This document shows, piece after piece, positions 1 to 6,907 of a stretch of 9,160 nt of DNA (within the stretch, counting starts at the first letter, position 1; the number at the start of each line of letters is the position of its first letter). The position numbers and the translations under genes are program-made. Location: assembly GCA_029976905.1 (NCBI GenBank), contig JAPOLW010000125.1, positions 1 through 9,160 of the forward strand, written 5' to 3'. The notes under the pieces are model-generated. The model searched no databases, was not told the origin of the DNA, and saw only the letters and a program-made list of their open reading frames with translations. The DNA comes from a bacterium (lineage in GTDB: Bacteria; Desulfobacterota; Binatia; UBA12015).

Positions 1-1536
1 CCTTCGATCCGGAACCTGCTGGAGGCGGCCAATCCCGATTTCTTCGACAAGTGCAACGCGACCAGCCCCTACTCCTTCCGCACCTTCTCCCAGATGCTCT
101 ACCAGGCCACGAACTACGGTCTCTGGGGCAGCGTTGCCTACGATGTCGGGTCGGTCGGCGTCCTCGACGAACTGACCCTGAAGCTGCTTGGGTCCTGGCG
201 CAAGAACGAAAACCGGGTTCGTGAAGACATCGACCTCACGGAAGACCTCATCATCGAATTGACGAACCTCAACATCGGCGACGTGACCGGCGCACCCTCA
301 CGCACAGACGCAAGCCTCGTCGAAGCCCAGGTCTTCGGTACTGCCCTCGACGGCACCATCGATGCCATCGCCGGCTTCTTCGCGAGTTGGCAGAACAACG
401 ACCGGGCCGATGTCATTCGCACCAATCCCCCCTTGCTCGACACGGTCGGCGGCTTCACGGTCGCGCCCGTCGCGCAGGATGACAACGACTGGGCCTTCTA
501 CGGCCAGGCGACGTGGGACCCGCTCGACTGGCTGAGCGTGACCGGCGGCATCCGCTACACCAGCGAGACCCGCGGCACGACGCGTTCGACGATCTTCCCG
601 GTCGGCGACGGCTCCACGACCGACCCCATCGTCGTCTCGTCCGGCGGCGACAGCAAGACGTTCAGCCAGTGGACGCCCATGGCGAGCCTGCAACTCCTCG
701 CCCCCGACGACCTGCTCGGCGACTCTACCGTGGATCACCTCATGGGCTACTTCACCTACTCCAAGGGTTTCTCGAGCGGCGGCTTCAACGCGGTCGTGGG
801 CAGCAACAGTGACCTCGGCGGCCTCATTCCGTTCGAGCCATCGACCCTCGACAACTTCGAGATCGGCTTCAAGACCGTGGCCTTCGATCAACGCGCCACC
901 TTCAACATCGCGCTCTTCTACATGGACTACGAGGACATCCAGGTCACCCAGGCCCGCACGGTCTTCGTGCCCGGACAGGAGCTTCCCGAAAACGTACGGC
1001 TGATCGTGAACGCCTCTTCGGCCACCCTCAAGGGGCTCGAGGCCGAACTCCTTACGCGCCCGATCGATGGCCTGCTGATCAACGCGAACATCGGCGTCCT
1101 CGACTCGACGTTCGGGGATTTCGAGGACATCTCCGCGCTCGACGCCGTCACCGAACTCAACCGACGCGGGGAGACCTTCAACCAGGTCCCGGCCTTCACC
1201 AGCTACATCGCCGCCCAATACTCGTTCGAGATCGACGTTGGCGCCGATTGGCTCGACGGCTGGCTCACCCCGCGCATCGACTGGTACTACCAGACCTCGG
1301 TGCACAACGTGCAGCCAGAGGACCCGTCCGGCCACCTGTCCCCCTACAACCTGGTCAACGCGCGGCTCTCTTTCGACTTCGCGGACGATCGGGCTCAGGT
1401 CGCCCTGTGGGGCCGCAACCTCGCAGATGCCCGCTTCTTCAATACCAGTGGCGGCACGACCGGCACCTACGGCTACTCGCTCCAATACTACGCCCCGCCG
1501 ATCTCCTGGGGGGGCGAAGCCAGCTACCGCTTCTGA
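1..1536 (+). CDS. TonB-dependent outer-membrane receptor, C-terminal part (5' truncated)
   Basis: This is the beta-barrel part of a TonB-dependent receptor, an outer-membrane transporter that takes up siderophores, vitamins or other scarce ligands using TonB energy. The frame is open from base 1, so the plug domain and signal peptide lie outside the window; 511 residues are visible. Barrel features are clear: alternating amphipathic strands, the strand pair around YGQATWDPLDWLSVTGGIRY, a typical YSKGFSSGGFN segment, a late LVNARLSFDF strand followed by a GRNLADARFF turn, and a final strand ending in Tyr-Arg-Phe, the terminal aromatic recognised by the BAM machinery. The layout resembles the large receptor group often annotated as iron-complex receptors. 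The ligand cannot be told from this part. The next gene on the same strand has its own promoter, so the two are not clearly one operon. Confidence 0.93.
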   Translation, partial: PSIRNLLEAANPDFFDKCNATSPYSFRTFSQMLYQATNYGLWGSVAYDVGSVGVLDELTLKLLGSWRKNENRVREDIDLTEDLIIELTNLNIGDVTGAPSRTDASLVEAQVFGTALDGTIDAIAGFFASWQNNDRADVIRTNPPLLDTVGGFTVAPVAQDDNDWAFYGQATWDPLDWLSVTGGIRYTSETRGTTRSTIFPVGDGSTTDPIVVSSGGDSKTFSQWTPMASLQLLAPDDLLGDSTVDHLMGYFTYSKGFSSGGFNAVVGSNSDLGGLIPFEPSTLDNFEIGFKTVAFDQRATFNIALFYMDYEDIQVTQARTVFVPGQELPENVRLIVNASSATLKGLEAELLTRPIDGLLINANIGVLDSTFGDFEDISALDAVTELNRRGETFNQVPAFTSYIAAQYSFEIDVGADWLDGWLTPRIDWYYQTSVHNVQPEDPSGHLSPYNLVNARLSFDFADDRAQVALWGRNLADARFFNTSGGTTGTYGYSLQYYAPPISWGGEASYRF

Positions 1537-1645
1537 GCCACGGCGGCGACGCCGGACGACTGGTTCTACGATCCTTCCGAGCGGGCCATTCGGCGCGTCT
1601 GCCAAGGCGAGTGCGGGTCTGGGGACCGGCCCTGTCTGTAGTCGG
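1537..1645 (+). other. Intergenic spacer after the receptor gene
   Basis: No gene is seen here. Just after the receptor stop codon, 1541-1554 can fold into a short hairpin (CGGCG, GCGA loop, CGCCG). The loop is a GNRA tetraloop, but the stem is only 5 bp and no T-run follows, so a terminator is not well supported. Confidence 0.3.
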
Positions 1646-1675
1646 TTGACAGAGTGAACCTTTGATCGCCACAAT
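1646..1675 (+). promoter_or_regulatory. Sigma70-like promoter for the delta-60 repeat gene
   Basis: A perfect TTGACA hexamer at 1646-1651 is followed, after an 18-base spacer, by CACAAT at 1670-1675 (4 of 6 matches to TATAAT). Transcription would start near 1682, about 43 bases before the ATG at 1725. The promoter spans the TTG at 1662 that would otherwise extend the reading frame, which favours the ATG as the real start. It is a match by eye only. Confidence 0.45.
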
Positions 1676-1724
1676 CCGACGGCAGGGCGGCTTTCTCTGT
1701 CTCCACGACCGCCCCGGCTCGTCG

Positions 1725-3920
1725 ATGTCTTCCCAACACCGCACCCGCATTCACGCCACGATCACGGCTCTGTGCGTCTTTCTCGTCGTCACCGCGGACG
1801 ATTCCCGAGCGGATGGCGAGCGAGACCCGGCCTTCGGAAGCAACTCGATCGCCGCCATCGAGGCGGGCGTGCCCATCGCCCGCTCGGCAGGTATCGCCCG
1901 TCTCCCAAACGGCAAAATCGTCATCGTGGGGCATACGACGACGGGGGACGTCGTGGTCTCCCGGCTCCGCGTGAACGGCGCGCTCGATCCGACCTTCGGC
2001 ACCGACGGTGTCGTCCTCCTCCACCTCGGAGGCAAGGAGGAGGCCGTGGGAGTCGCTGTACAGCGCGATGGAAAGATCCTCGTTGCGACGACGCGTACGA
2101 AGGATGGACGGGTCGAATTCGCGCTGGCGCGGCTCACGACCGTCGGTACGCTCGACGCTTCCTTCAACGACAGCGGCAAGCGCGTCCTCGACTTCGGGTC
2201 GAGCGCCGAGAGCCGGGCGGGCGACATTGCCTTGCAGATCGACGGACGCATCGTCGTCGTGGGGACTCGAACGAACTCGAGCGGTTCGGTTTTCGCGATC
2301 GCTCGGCTCCTGCCGGATGGCTCATTCGACGCGAGTTTCGCTGGCAACGGAAAGCGTGTCGTCGATTTTGGCACCGAGAACGGCAATGACGCCAGCGCTA
2401 CCGCCGTCGCCGTCCAGGACGACGGCGGAATCGTCGTCGCCGGCTCGCTCGAGGGATCGGCGGGCACCAGTTTCGCCCTCGCACGCTTGACGCCCGAGGG
2501 AGATCTCGACGAAACTCTCGATGGCAACGGCAAGGTCGTCACCGAATTCGGCGCCGACGCTTTCGCCGAAGCCGTCACCGTCTGGCCGACCGGGCGCATC
2601 GTCGCCGCCGGGACGCGGCGGGGGAGCGACGACGACTTCGCGGTCGCCGTCTACACCCGGCGCGGCCAGCTCGACGAACGTTTCTCGGGGAACGGGAAGA
2701 TTTCGATCGACTTCGCCGCCGACGAATCGGCGCGCGACATCGTCCTGCAGCCCGACGGAGCCATCGTGGTCGTGGGAACCCGGGTGGGAGGCGGTGGCAC
2801 CGACTTCGCCGTGGCCCGCTACCTCTCCGACGGAACGCCCGACTCCACCCTCGACGGCGACGGCAAATTGCGGATCGACCTCTTCCCCGACGACGCCAGC
2901 ACCGACGAAGGGGCCGGTGTCGCGCTCCTCCCTACGGGGCAGATCCTCGTTGGCGGCGCTTCGACGCGTGGGGAGGCAACGGCGCTCGTCGCGATGCGCC
3001 TGCTGTCGAAAAACGTCACCCCGAAGGGTTTGCTCGAGGTTCCCGGAGACGGCTCCGACCAAAGCGGCATCGGACTCCTCTCCGGCTGGGTCTGCGATGC
3101 GAGGGGCGTCTCCATCGTGCTCGACGGAGCCGCAGCCCCCCTGCGCACGGCCTACGGAACGCCGCGCAACGACACGGCCACGACCTGCGGCGACACCAAC
3201 AACGGCTTCTCTCTCCTCTTCAACTGGTCGATCCTCGGAGACGGGTTCCACATCGCCCGCGGACTCGCCGATGGCGTCGAGTTCGGCCTTGCCGTATTCC
3301 AGGTGGCCACTCTCGGCGAAAGATTCATCCGCGGGGCGGAGGGCGACTTCCTCCTGACCGGTTTCCCCGAGAACGGGGACACCTTTCGCCTGGTCTGGAA
3401 GCAGAGCCTCCAGCGCTTCGTGGTCGCCGATGCCGTGAGCGGCCCGGCGTCGACCCCCCCAACAGGTTCCCAACCGTCGCAGCCGGCCGCAGTCGTCGGG
3501 GTGCTCGAGAATCCGGCGAAGGACTCGGCACAAAGCGGCATCGGAATCATCTCGGGATGGGTCTGCGACGCCAATCAAATCGTCGTGCGAATCGACAGTG
3601 GCCCTCCGGAAGTCGCCGGCTACGGCCCCCGCCGAGACGACACCATCGATGCCTGCGGCGACCGCAACAACGGCTTCGGGCTGCTCCTGAACTGGGGCCG
3701 GCTCGGCGACGGGCTCCACGACGTCGTGGTCTTCGCCGACGGTGAGGTCCTCGATACGGCACGATTTACGGTAACCACCTTCGGTGTGCCGTTTTTGCGG
3801 GACGCCGACGGGCAGTTCACCCTCGGCGATTTCCCCGAGCTCGGCGATGAAGTCGACGTCGACTGGGACCGCAGCCAGCAGGGCTTCGTGGTCACCGACT
3901 ATCGGGCCGCCGGATCTTGA
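1725..3920 (+). CDS. Exported delta-60 repeat protein with two C-terminal two-cysteine modules
   Basis: A 731-residue protein of unknown function. Residues 1-29 look like a signal peptide (basic start, hydrophobic ITALCVFLVV, cleavage near Ala24 or Ala29). Residues 34-430 hold seven delta-60 repeats (the TIGR02608 / DUF5122 beta-propeller type), with the repeat core near residues 34, 87, 143, 201, 261, 316 and 372. Each has the pattern LDxxFxGNGKxxxDF, then a DGxIVVVG strand and a FAxARL strand. Residues 437-569 and 594-725 are two copies of one further module, joined by a Pro/Ser-rich linker. I chose the ATG at 1725 because the upstream TTG at 1662 lies inside a promoter and would bury the signal peptide. 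No strong Shine-Dalgarno is seen. The product is probably periplasmic or surface-located and may bind something through the propeller; a catalytic role is not visible. Confidence 0.85.
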   Translation: MSSQHRTRIHATITALCVFLVVTADDSRADGERDPAFGSNSIAAIEAGVPIARSAGIARLPNGKIVIVGHTTTGDVVVSRLRVNGALDPTFGTDGVVLLHLGGKEEAVGVAVQRDGKILVATTRTKDGRVEFALARLTTVGTLDASFNDSGKRVLDFGSSAESRAGDIALQIDGRIVVVGTRTNSSGSVFAIARLLPDGSFDASFAGNGKRVVDFGTENGNDASATAVAVQDDGGIVVAGSLEGSAGTSFALARLTPEGDLDETLDGNGKVVTEFGADAFAEAVTVWPTGRIVAAGTRRGSDDDFAVAVYTRRGQLDERFSGNGKISIDFAADESARDIVLQPDGAIVVVGTRVGGGGTDFAVARYLSDGTPDSTLDGDGKLRIDLFPDDASTDEGAGVALLPTGQILVGGASTRGEATALVAMRLLSKNVTPKGLLEVPGDGSDQSGIGLLSGWVCDARGVSIVLDGAAAPLRTAYGTPRNDTATTCGDTNNGFSLLFNWSILGDGFHIARGLADGVEFGLAVFQVATLGERFIRGAEGDFLLTGFPENGDTFRLVWKQSLQRFVVADAVSGPASTPPTGSQPSQPAAVVGVLENPAKDSAQSGIGIISGWVCDANQIVVRIDSGPPEVAGYGPRRDDTIDACGDRNNGFGLLLNWGRLGDGLHDVVVFADGEVLDTARFTVTTFGVPFLRDADGQFTLGDFPELGDEVDVDWDRSQQGFVVTDYRAAGS
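1824..3014 (+). repeat. Seven tandem delta-60 repeats (coding)
   Basis: Seven protein repeats start at about 1824, 1983, 2151, 2325, 2505, 2670 and 2838, giving spacings of 53 to 60 codons. Each begins with a D-x-x-F/L core and a G-N-G-K turn; the first copy is the most diverged (SNS in place of GNG). The copies differ at the DNA level, so this is an old protein repeat rather than a recent DNA duplication. Confidence 0.8.
3033..3899 (+). repeat. Duplicated ~132-codon C-terminal module
   Basis: Copy 1 is 3033-3431 and copy 2 is 3504-3899. They share, in the same order, SGIGxxSGWVCDA, YGxxRxDT, CGDxNNGF, LNW or FNW, LGDGxH, DGE or DGVE, a VTTxG or VATLG strand, a GxFxLxxFPExGD turn, and a QxFVVxD end. 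Each copy has exactly two cysteines (WVCDA and CGD), suggesting one disulfide per module in an exported protein. I recall similar GWVCDA/CGDxNNGF segments in other secreted proteobacterial-type proteins, but I cannot name a family. Confidence 0.8.
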
Positions 3921-3925
3921 GACCA

Positions 3926-3965
3926 GATCGGGGCGACGGCAGCGCAGACCGCCAGCGCCCCGATC
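3926..3965. terminator. Hairpin between convergent genes, possible bidirectional terminator
   Basis: GATCGGGGCG at 3926-3935 and CGCCCCGATC at 3956-3965 form a perfect 10-bp stem around a 20-base loop that can add a GGC/GCC pairing. It begins 6 bases after the stop of the delta-60 gene and ends 10 bases before the stop of the opposing Cys-rich gene, the expected place for a shared terminator. No T-run is present on either strand, so it may act with Rho or as an RNA 3'-end stabiliser. Confidence 0.55.
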
Positions 3966-3974
3966 GCGGCCTCC

Positions 3975-4391
3975 CTACTTCGCGGCGAGACCGACGTCAC
4001 CCATGGCCGCGCGACAACGGGCGCTGACCTTCTCTCCCGCTCCGCTCAGGCAGGCGACGAGTCGCCCCTCGCCCGCTTCGACGCTCGCGCACTGTTCTTC
4101 GATGTCTTCATCGCATTCGTTGGCCACGTAGGTGAGCGCGGCCACCGCTCGCTCGAGTTGGGCCGCGGCGTCGTAGAGCGCGTATTCGCAACGCCCCGAG
4201 AGCTTGTCGCCGTGCGCGTAGAGACACGCAAGGCCCCGCCCCTGGCCCGGCGTGACGTTGCTGCAATACTCCGTGATTTCCTTCTTGCAGCCGTCCTGCA
4301 CGATCTCGAGCGGGTTCTGCTGGGCCAGCGCGACCGAGGCTCCAACCGCCACCACTCCGGTCAGAATCGTCATCTTGAAGATCTTGCTCAT
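3975..4391 (-). CDS. Exported cysteine-rich repeat protein (GLG1-type Cys-rich repeats)
   Basis: A 138-residue secreted protein. Residues 1-23 are a clean signal peptide (MSKIFK, a hydrophobic core, then VALA before QQ). The mature part holds two copies of a four-cysteine repeat: Cys35, 43, 56, 68 and Cys93, 101, 114, 126. Spacings are identical in both (C-x7-C-x12-C-x11-C), with shared PGxGR/AGEGR and ACL motifs and a final RC. This matches the cysteine-rich repeat of Golgi apparatus protein 1 (PF00839 family), which is also found in short secreted bacterial proteins of unknown function. Eight paired cysteines suggest four disulfides and a periplasmic location. The ATG at 4391 was chosen because it follows a strong ribosome binding site and starts the signal peptide; longer in-frame extensions add only unlikely Arg/Pro-rich sequence. 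The gene stands alone, convergent with the delta-60 gene. Confidence 0.86.
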   Translation of the reverse strand: MSKIFKMTILTGVVAVGASVALAQQNPLEIVQDGCKKEITEYCSNVTPGQGRGLACLYAHGDKLSGRCEYALYDAAAQLERAVAALTYVANECDEDIEEQCASVEAGEGRLVACLSGAGEKVSARCRAAMGDVGLAAK

Positions 4392-4396
4392 TGCGT

Positions 4397-4406
4397 TCTC
4401 CTCCTC
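4397..4406 (-). promoter_or_regulatory. Ribosome binding site that fixes the Cys-rich protein start
   Basis: On the minus strand GAGGAGGAGA lies 5 bases before the ATG at 4391. It supports this start over in-frame codons further upstream. Confidence 0.7.
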
Positions 4407-4574
4407 GTTGCGGGGCGCTCCACGAGGGTTGCGCCCGGGTGTCCGTTGCGGGTAACGCGGCGACAGTTCGCATTCAAGAACAGACGTCCCAGAGGCGGAG
4501 CAACACACGACCGATCGATCGGGAGCAGCGAAACGACCGGTCGCCCCGCGCACCCGATTGCCGACTGGACGGCT
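4407..4574. other. Intergenic region upstream of the Cys-rich gene
   Basis: No gene is seen. It should contain the promoter of the Cys-rich gene and the end of the phosphodiesterase transcript. I found no convincing -35/-10 pair. It holds a perfect 12-bp palindrome, CCGATCGATCGG, at 4511-4522. Confidence 0.4.
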
Positions 4575-5396
4575 TCAGGACTCCGGGGCCCCGCGCTGCT
4601 CGAGCAACGCGATCGCACGGCCGGGCCAGTCCACGGTCGCTCCGACCGCGCCGAGATCGTAGAGCCGCGCGAGCTCTCCATCGTCGCGAACGCCCCATCC
4701 GCGCACCTCGAGTCCGCGATCCTGCGCCCGCGCGATGGTCCGCGGCTCGACCTCGGCAGCGCGCACGCCAATCTGCTGGAACCCGGACGCCGCCGCCTGG
4801 TCCGTCCAGTAGTCTCGCACCTGCGCTGCGGTGCATCCTTCGAGTTCTGGGCGAAACTCCGCGCTCCGCACCGCGTCGAACGTATCTCGCAGCAGGAGGC
4901 AAAGTGGGACGTCGTCGGCAAGGCGTCTCATCTGGCGCAGTGGCCGCAGAGAGAAGGAGGTCACCGTGACGCGATCCCGAAGCCTGTGGTCGTCGATCAC
5001 CTGCAGAACCCGCAAGGGCAGAAGGTCCTCGAACCCCTTCATCTCGATGTGATAGCGCACGCGATCGCCGATCTGCGCAAGAACCTCGTCGAGACCAACG
5101 AGACAGGTACCCGCGTAGGATCTCGCTTCTTGCGGATGGGTCCGATCGAACCAGGCTCCGATGTCGGCCTGGCGCAAAACCGAACCCGGATAGTGCCGCA
5201 CCCGACCATGGAGTGGCGTCTTGCGGTCCAGGCGATCGTCGTGAAAAACCACGATCTCTTCGTCGGCAGAAAAGCGCACGTCCAGTTCGACTTCGCGCGC
5301 ACCGAGTGCGATCGCTTCTTCGAACGCGGGCAGTGTGTTCTCCGGAGCGTGGGCCGAGGCACCTCGATGCGCAATGATTCGAAATCCGGCCCCCAT
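4575..5396 (-). CDS. Glycerophosphodiester phosphodiesterase family protein
   Basis: A 273-residue GDPD-family enzyme, expected to hydrolyse glycerophosphodiesters (deacylated phospholipids) to glycerol-3-phosphate and an alcohol. The TIM-barrel signature residues are visible: His10-Arg11 in AHRGAS, Glu19-Asn20 in APENT, Glu37 and Asp39 in EVELDV (metal ligands), His52 in VFHDD (general acid), Glu118 and Lys120 in HIEMK, and Trp234 near the C-terminal strand. The usual WTVN motif reads GWGV here. There is no signal peptide, so it is probably cytoplasmic like UgpQ. The length is close to the typical ~250 residues. The gene lies 41 bp downstream of the glycosyltransferase on the same strand, so cotranscription is likely. 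The ATG at 5396 was chosen because AHRGA begins only eight residues later, as in relatives; its ribosome binding site is weak. Confidence 0.9.
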   Translation of the reverse strand: MGAGFRIIAHRGASAHAPENTLPAFEEAIALGAREVELDVRFSADEEIVVFHDDRLDRKTPLHGRVRHYPGSVLRQADIGAWFDRTHPQEARSYAGTCLVGLDEVLAQIGDRVRYHIEMKGFEDLLPLRVLQVIDDHRLRDRVTVTSFSLRPLRQMRRLADDVPLCLLLRDTFDAVRSAEFRPELEGCTAAQVRDYWTDQAAASGFQQIGVRAAEVEPRTIARAQDRGLEVRGWGVRDDGELARLYDLGAVGATVDWPGRAIALLEQRGAPES

Positions 5397-5437
5397 GCGC
5401 CGGGGAGCCTACCACATCCGGTGCGGGCCGCTCGACG

Positions 5438-6772
5438 TCAAGAGGAAAGGAGCCCCAGAGCGCGCGGTGAAACGACGGGTCGGATGCGGTCCACCGAGGG
5501 GGGTATCGCTGCCAATCGGGGCGCAATGGTATCGATCGCCGTCTGCCAGGTGGCCTCGTCGAACGAGCGGACGACCGAGGCGAAGGCCTCGGCCTGAAGA
5601 TCGCGCGTAAAGTAGGTCCGCGAGAGAGCCACCACGCTTCGCAACATGCCCAGGTACGGATCCGCAGCGGTCGTGGTCGACGCCGCCGGACTGTCGATCC
5701 AGGCGACGGGGACGGGTTCGATTCCGCCAGGAAAGAGATGCTCACAGCGCATCAGGAGTTCGAGATCGAAGGCGAAGCCGCGCTCCTGAGCGTCGCAAAG
5801 CAGGGACGACACGGCCTTGGGTCGAAGCGCCTTGAAGCCACATTGCGTATCGTCGACGTAGGCCAGCCGCGGCACGAGTTGCTTCCAGAGGTAGAGAAAG
5901 AGCCGCCCGCGGGCACTGCGGCGGGCTTCCTTGACGACGATCGAAGCAGGGTCGCGCCGGGACCCTGCGGCAATCTGCGTTCCCGGATCACGCAGAGCAT
6001 CCACCAAAAGACCCGCCTGGCCGAGGTGGGTGGACAGATCCGCGTCGGTGTACAGGATGACCTGCCCAGGGGCGGGACTCGCGGCCGCCTCCCACAAACC
6101 CAACTGGACGGCGCCGCCTTTTCGGCTTTCGTCGGTGGAGCGAAGGCCGTTCAACGCCGGGTGCTTTGCCTGCAGCGCCTCGGCAACGAAGAGAACACGG
6201 GCCGCCACGTGCGGATGACGCCGCGCGAGGGCCTCGCGGGCGAGACTCCCGCTCGACTGCGGACATCCATCGTCCACGAGGATGAGTTCCCAGGAGACGC
6301 CGTCCAGATCACCGCAGAGCCACTGAAGCTGCCCGATCTTGCGATCGAGCAGACCTTCCCCACGCGGGTGATCTCGTGGCTGCCGGAGCCGGTCCTGTTC
6401 CGCGTAGAGCGGCACCACCACCGAAAGGTGGGTCGGCCCGGAGCGTTCGGCGAGCAGCCGTTTCGACCGCGCCAGCCGAGCCGCCACCCGGGCCCCCAGG
6501 GGCCATCGAGCGGACTCCGCGGCCAGATGTGACTCCAGCGCAGCGATACTCCGCGCGCTCTTCAGGTCGGCGGCCATCCGGCCCGCCGCATGCGTCACGG
6601 TTCGCCATGCCCCTTCGTCGCGCAGGGGGAGTCGAGCTGGCATCCCCTCGAGCATCCGCGAAAGTATTTCGGGAACGCCGGGAATGCCGCCGGCGGGTGG
6701 GGTCTGTGACGGCCGGCGCGCTTGACCGCGTCCGCTCGAATCCAGCTGGGCTCGTCCTCGTCGGTTCGCCAT
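5438..6772 (-). CDS. Family 2 glycosyltransferase, DPM1/ALG5-like (polyprenyl-phosphate type)
   Basis: A 444-residue GT-A fold glycosyltransferase. Landmarks are SVVVPLYAE (residues 117-125), ELILVDDG (162-169), RKGGAVQLG (217-225), the metal-binding DAD in LYTDADLS (240-247), GSRR (270-273), DTQCGFKAL (308-316) and FAFDLELL (333-340). DTQCGFK and FAFDLELL are typical of dolichyl- or undecaprenyl-phosphate sugar transferases, so a nucleotide-sugar to polyprenyl-phosphate transfer at the inner membrane is likely. No transmembrane helix is seen, so this is the soluble type. The first ~35 residues are Arg/Pro/Gly-rich and unlike a folded domain, and the start is uncertain: ATG codons at 6655 and 6643 are plausible alternatives and none has a good ribosome binding site. 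The ~80 residues before the first strand form an extra helical N-terminal region. It probably shares a transcript with the downstream phosphodiesterase. Confidence 0.87.
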   Translation of the reverse strand: MANRRGRAQLDSSGRGQARRPSQTPPAGGIPGVPEILSRMLEGMPARLPLRDEGAWRTVTHAAGRMAADLKSARSIAALESHLAAESARWPLGARVAARLARSKRLLAERSGPTHLSVVVPLYAEQDRLRQPRDHPRGEGLLDRKIGQLQWLCGDLDGVSWELILVDDGCPQSSGSLAREALARRHPHVAARVLFVAEALQAKHPALNGLRSTDESRKGGAVQLGLWEAAASPAPGQVILYTDADLSTHLGQAGLLVDALRDPGTQIAAGSRRDPASIVVKEARRSARGRLFLYLWKQLVPRLAYVDDTQCGFKALRPKAVSSLLCDAQERGFAFDLELLMRCEHLFPGGIEPVPVAWIDSPAASTTTAADPYLGMLRSVVALSRTYFTRDLQAEAFASVVRSFDEATWQTAIDTIAPRLAAIPPSVDRIRPVVSPRALGLLSS

Positions 6773-6907
6773 ACGCGTTCGCGAACCAACTTCCGTGCCA
6801 GGGTAGACCGCCCGGCATGCGGACGTTTCCCGACCACCGGAGGGCGGTGCGCCGCCCGAGTGCCCAGAGCTTCAGCAGCACTGCCCACCAGACGCGCGGG
6901 AGGGTGC
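6773..6907 (-). other. Gap between LEH-like gene and glycosyltransferase
   Basis: No confident gene. On the minus strand one frame reads WWAVLLKLWALGRR near 6860-6895 and another reads LVRERVWRTDEDEPSWI near 6740-6790. Both look more protein-like than random shadow frames but are in different frames and lack a shared start. The stretch could be a decayed gene piece or simply GC-rich DNA. Confidence 0.25.

Noticed and set aside
298..1674. 458-codon open frame on the minus strand opposite the TonB receptor
   Set aside because: Composition is Arg/Val/Gly/Glu-rich with no motifs and it is a mirror of the clearly coding receptor frame; long antisense frames are common in GC-rich DNA.
2322..3719. 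465-codon open frame on the minus strand opposite the delta-60 gene
   Set aside because: Its apparent repeats are the shadow of the delta-60 and C-terminal modules; no independent signals.
4158..5597. 479-codon open frame on the plus strand
   Set aside because: It runs opposite the Cys-rich and phosphodiesterase genes and across their intergenic region; both minus-strand genes have strong family motifs, this frame has none.
6777..6786. Palindrome GTTCGCGAAC upstream of the glycosyltransferase
   Set aside because: Only 10 bp, of CG-rich composition, and adjacent to an uncertain start codon; nothing else marks it as an operator.
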